Shown: positions 11,705 through 12,798 of the stretch, piece after piece
Layout: every line of letters begins with the position of its first letter
How positions within the stretch are numbered: the stretch's first letter is position 1
Origin: SIG578 sp036311245
GTDB taxonomy: Bacteria; Bacillota; Clostridia; Oscillospirales; Ruminococcaceae
Assembly (NCBI GenBank): GCA_036311245.1
Contig: JAXJQH010000010.1
Coordinates: 1-12,798 of the forward strand
Direction of reading: 5' to 3'
DNA length: 12,798 nt
Made by a program: the position numbers and the translations under genes
Notes under the pieces: model-generated
Databases searched by the model: none
What the model was told of the DNA's origin: nothing
What the model saw: the letters and a program-made list of their open reading frames with translations, nothing else

Positions 11705-12798
11705 TTAATGTGAAAGCTCAGAGAGCTCGTTTATAACAAGAATATCATCTTTTAAGAGCTTGGTATTACCGCGGGGGATGATTGCGTGTTCACCTCGGCG
11801 CACCATAATTATGAGTTTTTCGCCTGAAGGAATTTCGTGAATAGTTTTATTTTGCCATTCATCGCCTTCATCAATATTTTTCTCGTAAAGATTGATGCCC
11901 TCGATATGTTCACTTGCCTTCCCGCTCAATATCATAATATCGCCTGAATTTATTACGGTATTTCCTCTGGGAGCATGTTTATTTCCATCTCTTATTACAA
12001 GCACTAAAAGGCAGTCAGGTGGAAGCTCTAAATCCTTTACCTTTTTTCCTGCCCAAGCATGATTTTCAGGGATAGCAAACTGAATATACTGCACCGGAAA
12101 TTCATCAACATAGTCGGTAAAGGTTTTCATAACATCAGACGAATCATCGGTCATATCAAGCTTTTTAGAAACAACAGGAATAAGAGTTCCCTGCACAAGA
12201 ATTGAGAATAAAACTATAAAGAAAACAATGTGGAAAATATCATTCTGAGTAAACGCGCTGTCAATAACAGTTAATATTGCAAAAACAATTGATGCGGCGC
12301 CGCGCATTCCCGACCACGAAATAACTGCAAGTTGCTTTATACTCCATTTGAAGGGAATTGACAACAGCGATACTGCTATCGGTCTGGCAACAAATGTCAA
12401 GAACAAGGCTAATGCAAGCGCAGGAAGTATTACACTCGGCAGATGAGACGGGAACGAAAGCAATCCCAATAGGAAGAAAAGAATCATCTGCATAAGGCCG
12501 GTAATTCCATCAAAGAAATGCACAAGGCCTTGCTTATTATCTATTTTACAATTTCCTAAAATAATTCCTGTCATATAAACGCTGAGATAACCGTTTCCAT
12601 CAACAAGGGTTGGAAGCGAATAAGCGAGAATAGCGACAGCAACAAGAAATATTCCGTCAAATCCCGCAGAAAAAGACATTCTTTTAATAAACAATGTTGC
12701 AGTAGCGGCAATAGCAACGCCAAACAGCAAGCCGAAAACAAGCTGAGGAAGCACAAGTAATACAAAATTTCCACCCGATGCGGAGCCATTCATAAAAG
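11705..12798 (-). CDS. CPA1-type K+(Na+)/H+ antiporter with two RCK_C domains, C-terminal part
   Basis: The frame is open to the window edge, so the N-terminal membrane helices are missing; about 364 residues are visible. The membrane part (to about residue 205 of the visible protein) has six or more hydrophobic helices, including LVLPQLVFGLLFGVAIAATA and the conserved WSGMRGAASIVFAILTV segment typical of NhaP/NhaP2-type Na+,K+/H+ exchangers (PF00999). Two soluble RCK_C/TrkA_C modules follow: one around AWAGKKVKDLELPPDCLLVL, ending DIMILSG, and one around TIHEIPSGEKLIIMVRRGEH, ending DDILVINE. This arrangement resembles the NhaP2/CvrA group, which exchanges K+ for protons and is gated by cytosolic ligands, in full-length proteins of roughly 500-570 residues. 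An internal ATG at 12793 is within the transmembrane region and is unlikely to be the start. It converges with ldh and shares its terminator. The ion and gating ligand cannot be told from this sequence. Confidence 0.9.
   Translation of the reverse strand, partial: FMNGSASGGNFVLLVLPQLVFGLLFGVAIAATATLFIKRMSFSAGFDGIFLVAVAILAYSLPTLVDGNGYLSVYMTGIILGNCKIDNKQGLVHFFDGITGLMQMILFFLLGLLSFPSHLPSVILPALALALFLTFVARPIAVSLLSIPFKWSIKQLAVISWSGMRGAASIVFAILTVIDSAFTQNDIFHIVFFIVLFSILVQGTLIPVVSKKLDMTDDSSDVMKTFTDYVDEFPVQYIQFAIPENHAWAGKKVKDLELPPDCLLVLVIRDGNKHAPRGNTVINSGDIMILSGKASEHIEGINLYEKNIDEGDEWQNKTIHEIPSGEKLIIMVRRGEHAIIPRGNTKLLKDDILVINELSELSH

Overview
The window looks like a chromosomal segment of an anaerobic Firmicute of the class Clostridia, probably an uncultured or gut relative of Oscillospiraceae/Ruminococcaceae. 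This is inferred from AT-rich intergenic regions, strong AGGAGG-type ribosome binding sites, textbook sigma-A promoters (TTGACA-17-TATAAT), and gene content: PPi-dependent phosphofructokinase, a Re-type citrate synthase, and an orphan F420-ligase-like protein. I see no phage genes, insertion sequences, CRISPR array, tRNA or rRNA. It is an orderly metabolic region, not an accessory island.

Layout. Positions 1-180 (+) hold the 3' end of a protein with a topoisomerase-type C4 zinc ribbon. Positions 318-2857 (-) carry two separate genes, pfp and a CofE-like protein. Positions 3023-4522 (-) hold a cytoplasmic heparanase-like GH79 glycosidase with its own consensus promoter and terminators on both sides. 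Positions 4633-9767 (-) form one tight four-gene operon, Re-citrate synthase, GntR/FCD regulator, aconitase and isocitrate dehydrogenase. It runs from a perfect promoter with an embedded palindrome (9783-9827) to a terminator (4599-4628). Positions 9875-10543 (-) and 10641-11672 (+) are a divergent pair, a Crp/Fnr-family regulator and a D-lactate dehydrogenase. Positions 11705-12798 (-) are the C-terminal part of a CPA1-type cation/proton antiporter with two RCK_C domains.

How the genes work together. The four-gene operon encodes the oxidative arm of an incomplete TCA cycle: oxaloacetate + acetyl-CoA to citrate, isocitrate, then 2-oxoglutarate, presumably for glutamate synthesis. Its own FCD regulator probably binds the 24-bp palindrome over the -10 element and senses a di- or tricarboxylate. 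The divergent pair looks like a small redox or fermentation switch. One 16-bp operator lies exactly at -41.5 of a D-lactate dehydrogenase promoter that lacks a -35 box, and at about +16 of the regulator's own consensus promoter. This predicts activation of ldh and self-repression from one site.

The main irregularity is a one-base frameshift near the 3' end of the aconitase gene. It displaces a recognisable C-terminal tail that would otherwise overlap the icd start codon. Other points of interest are a six-cysteine tail on the D-lactate dehydrogenase and unusual cofactor-site residues in the isocitrate dehydrogenase. I did not find a convincing wholly new system; the strongest new material is the regulatory architecture.
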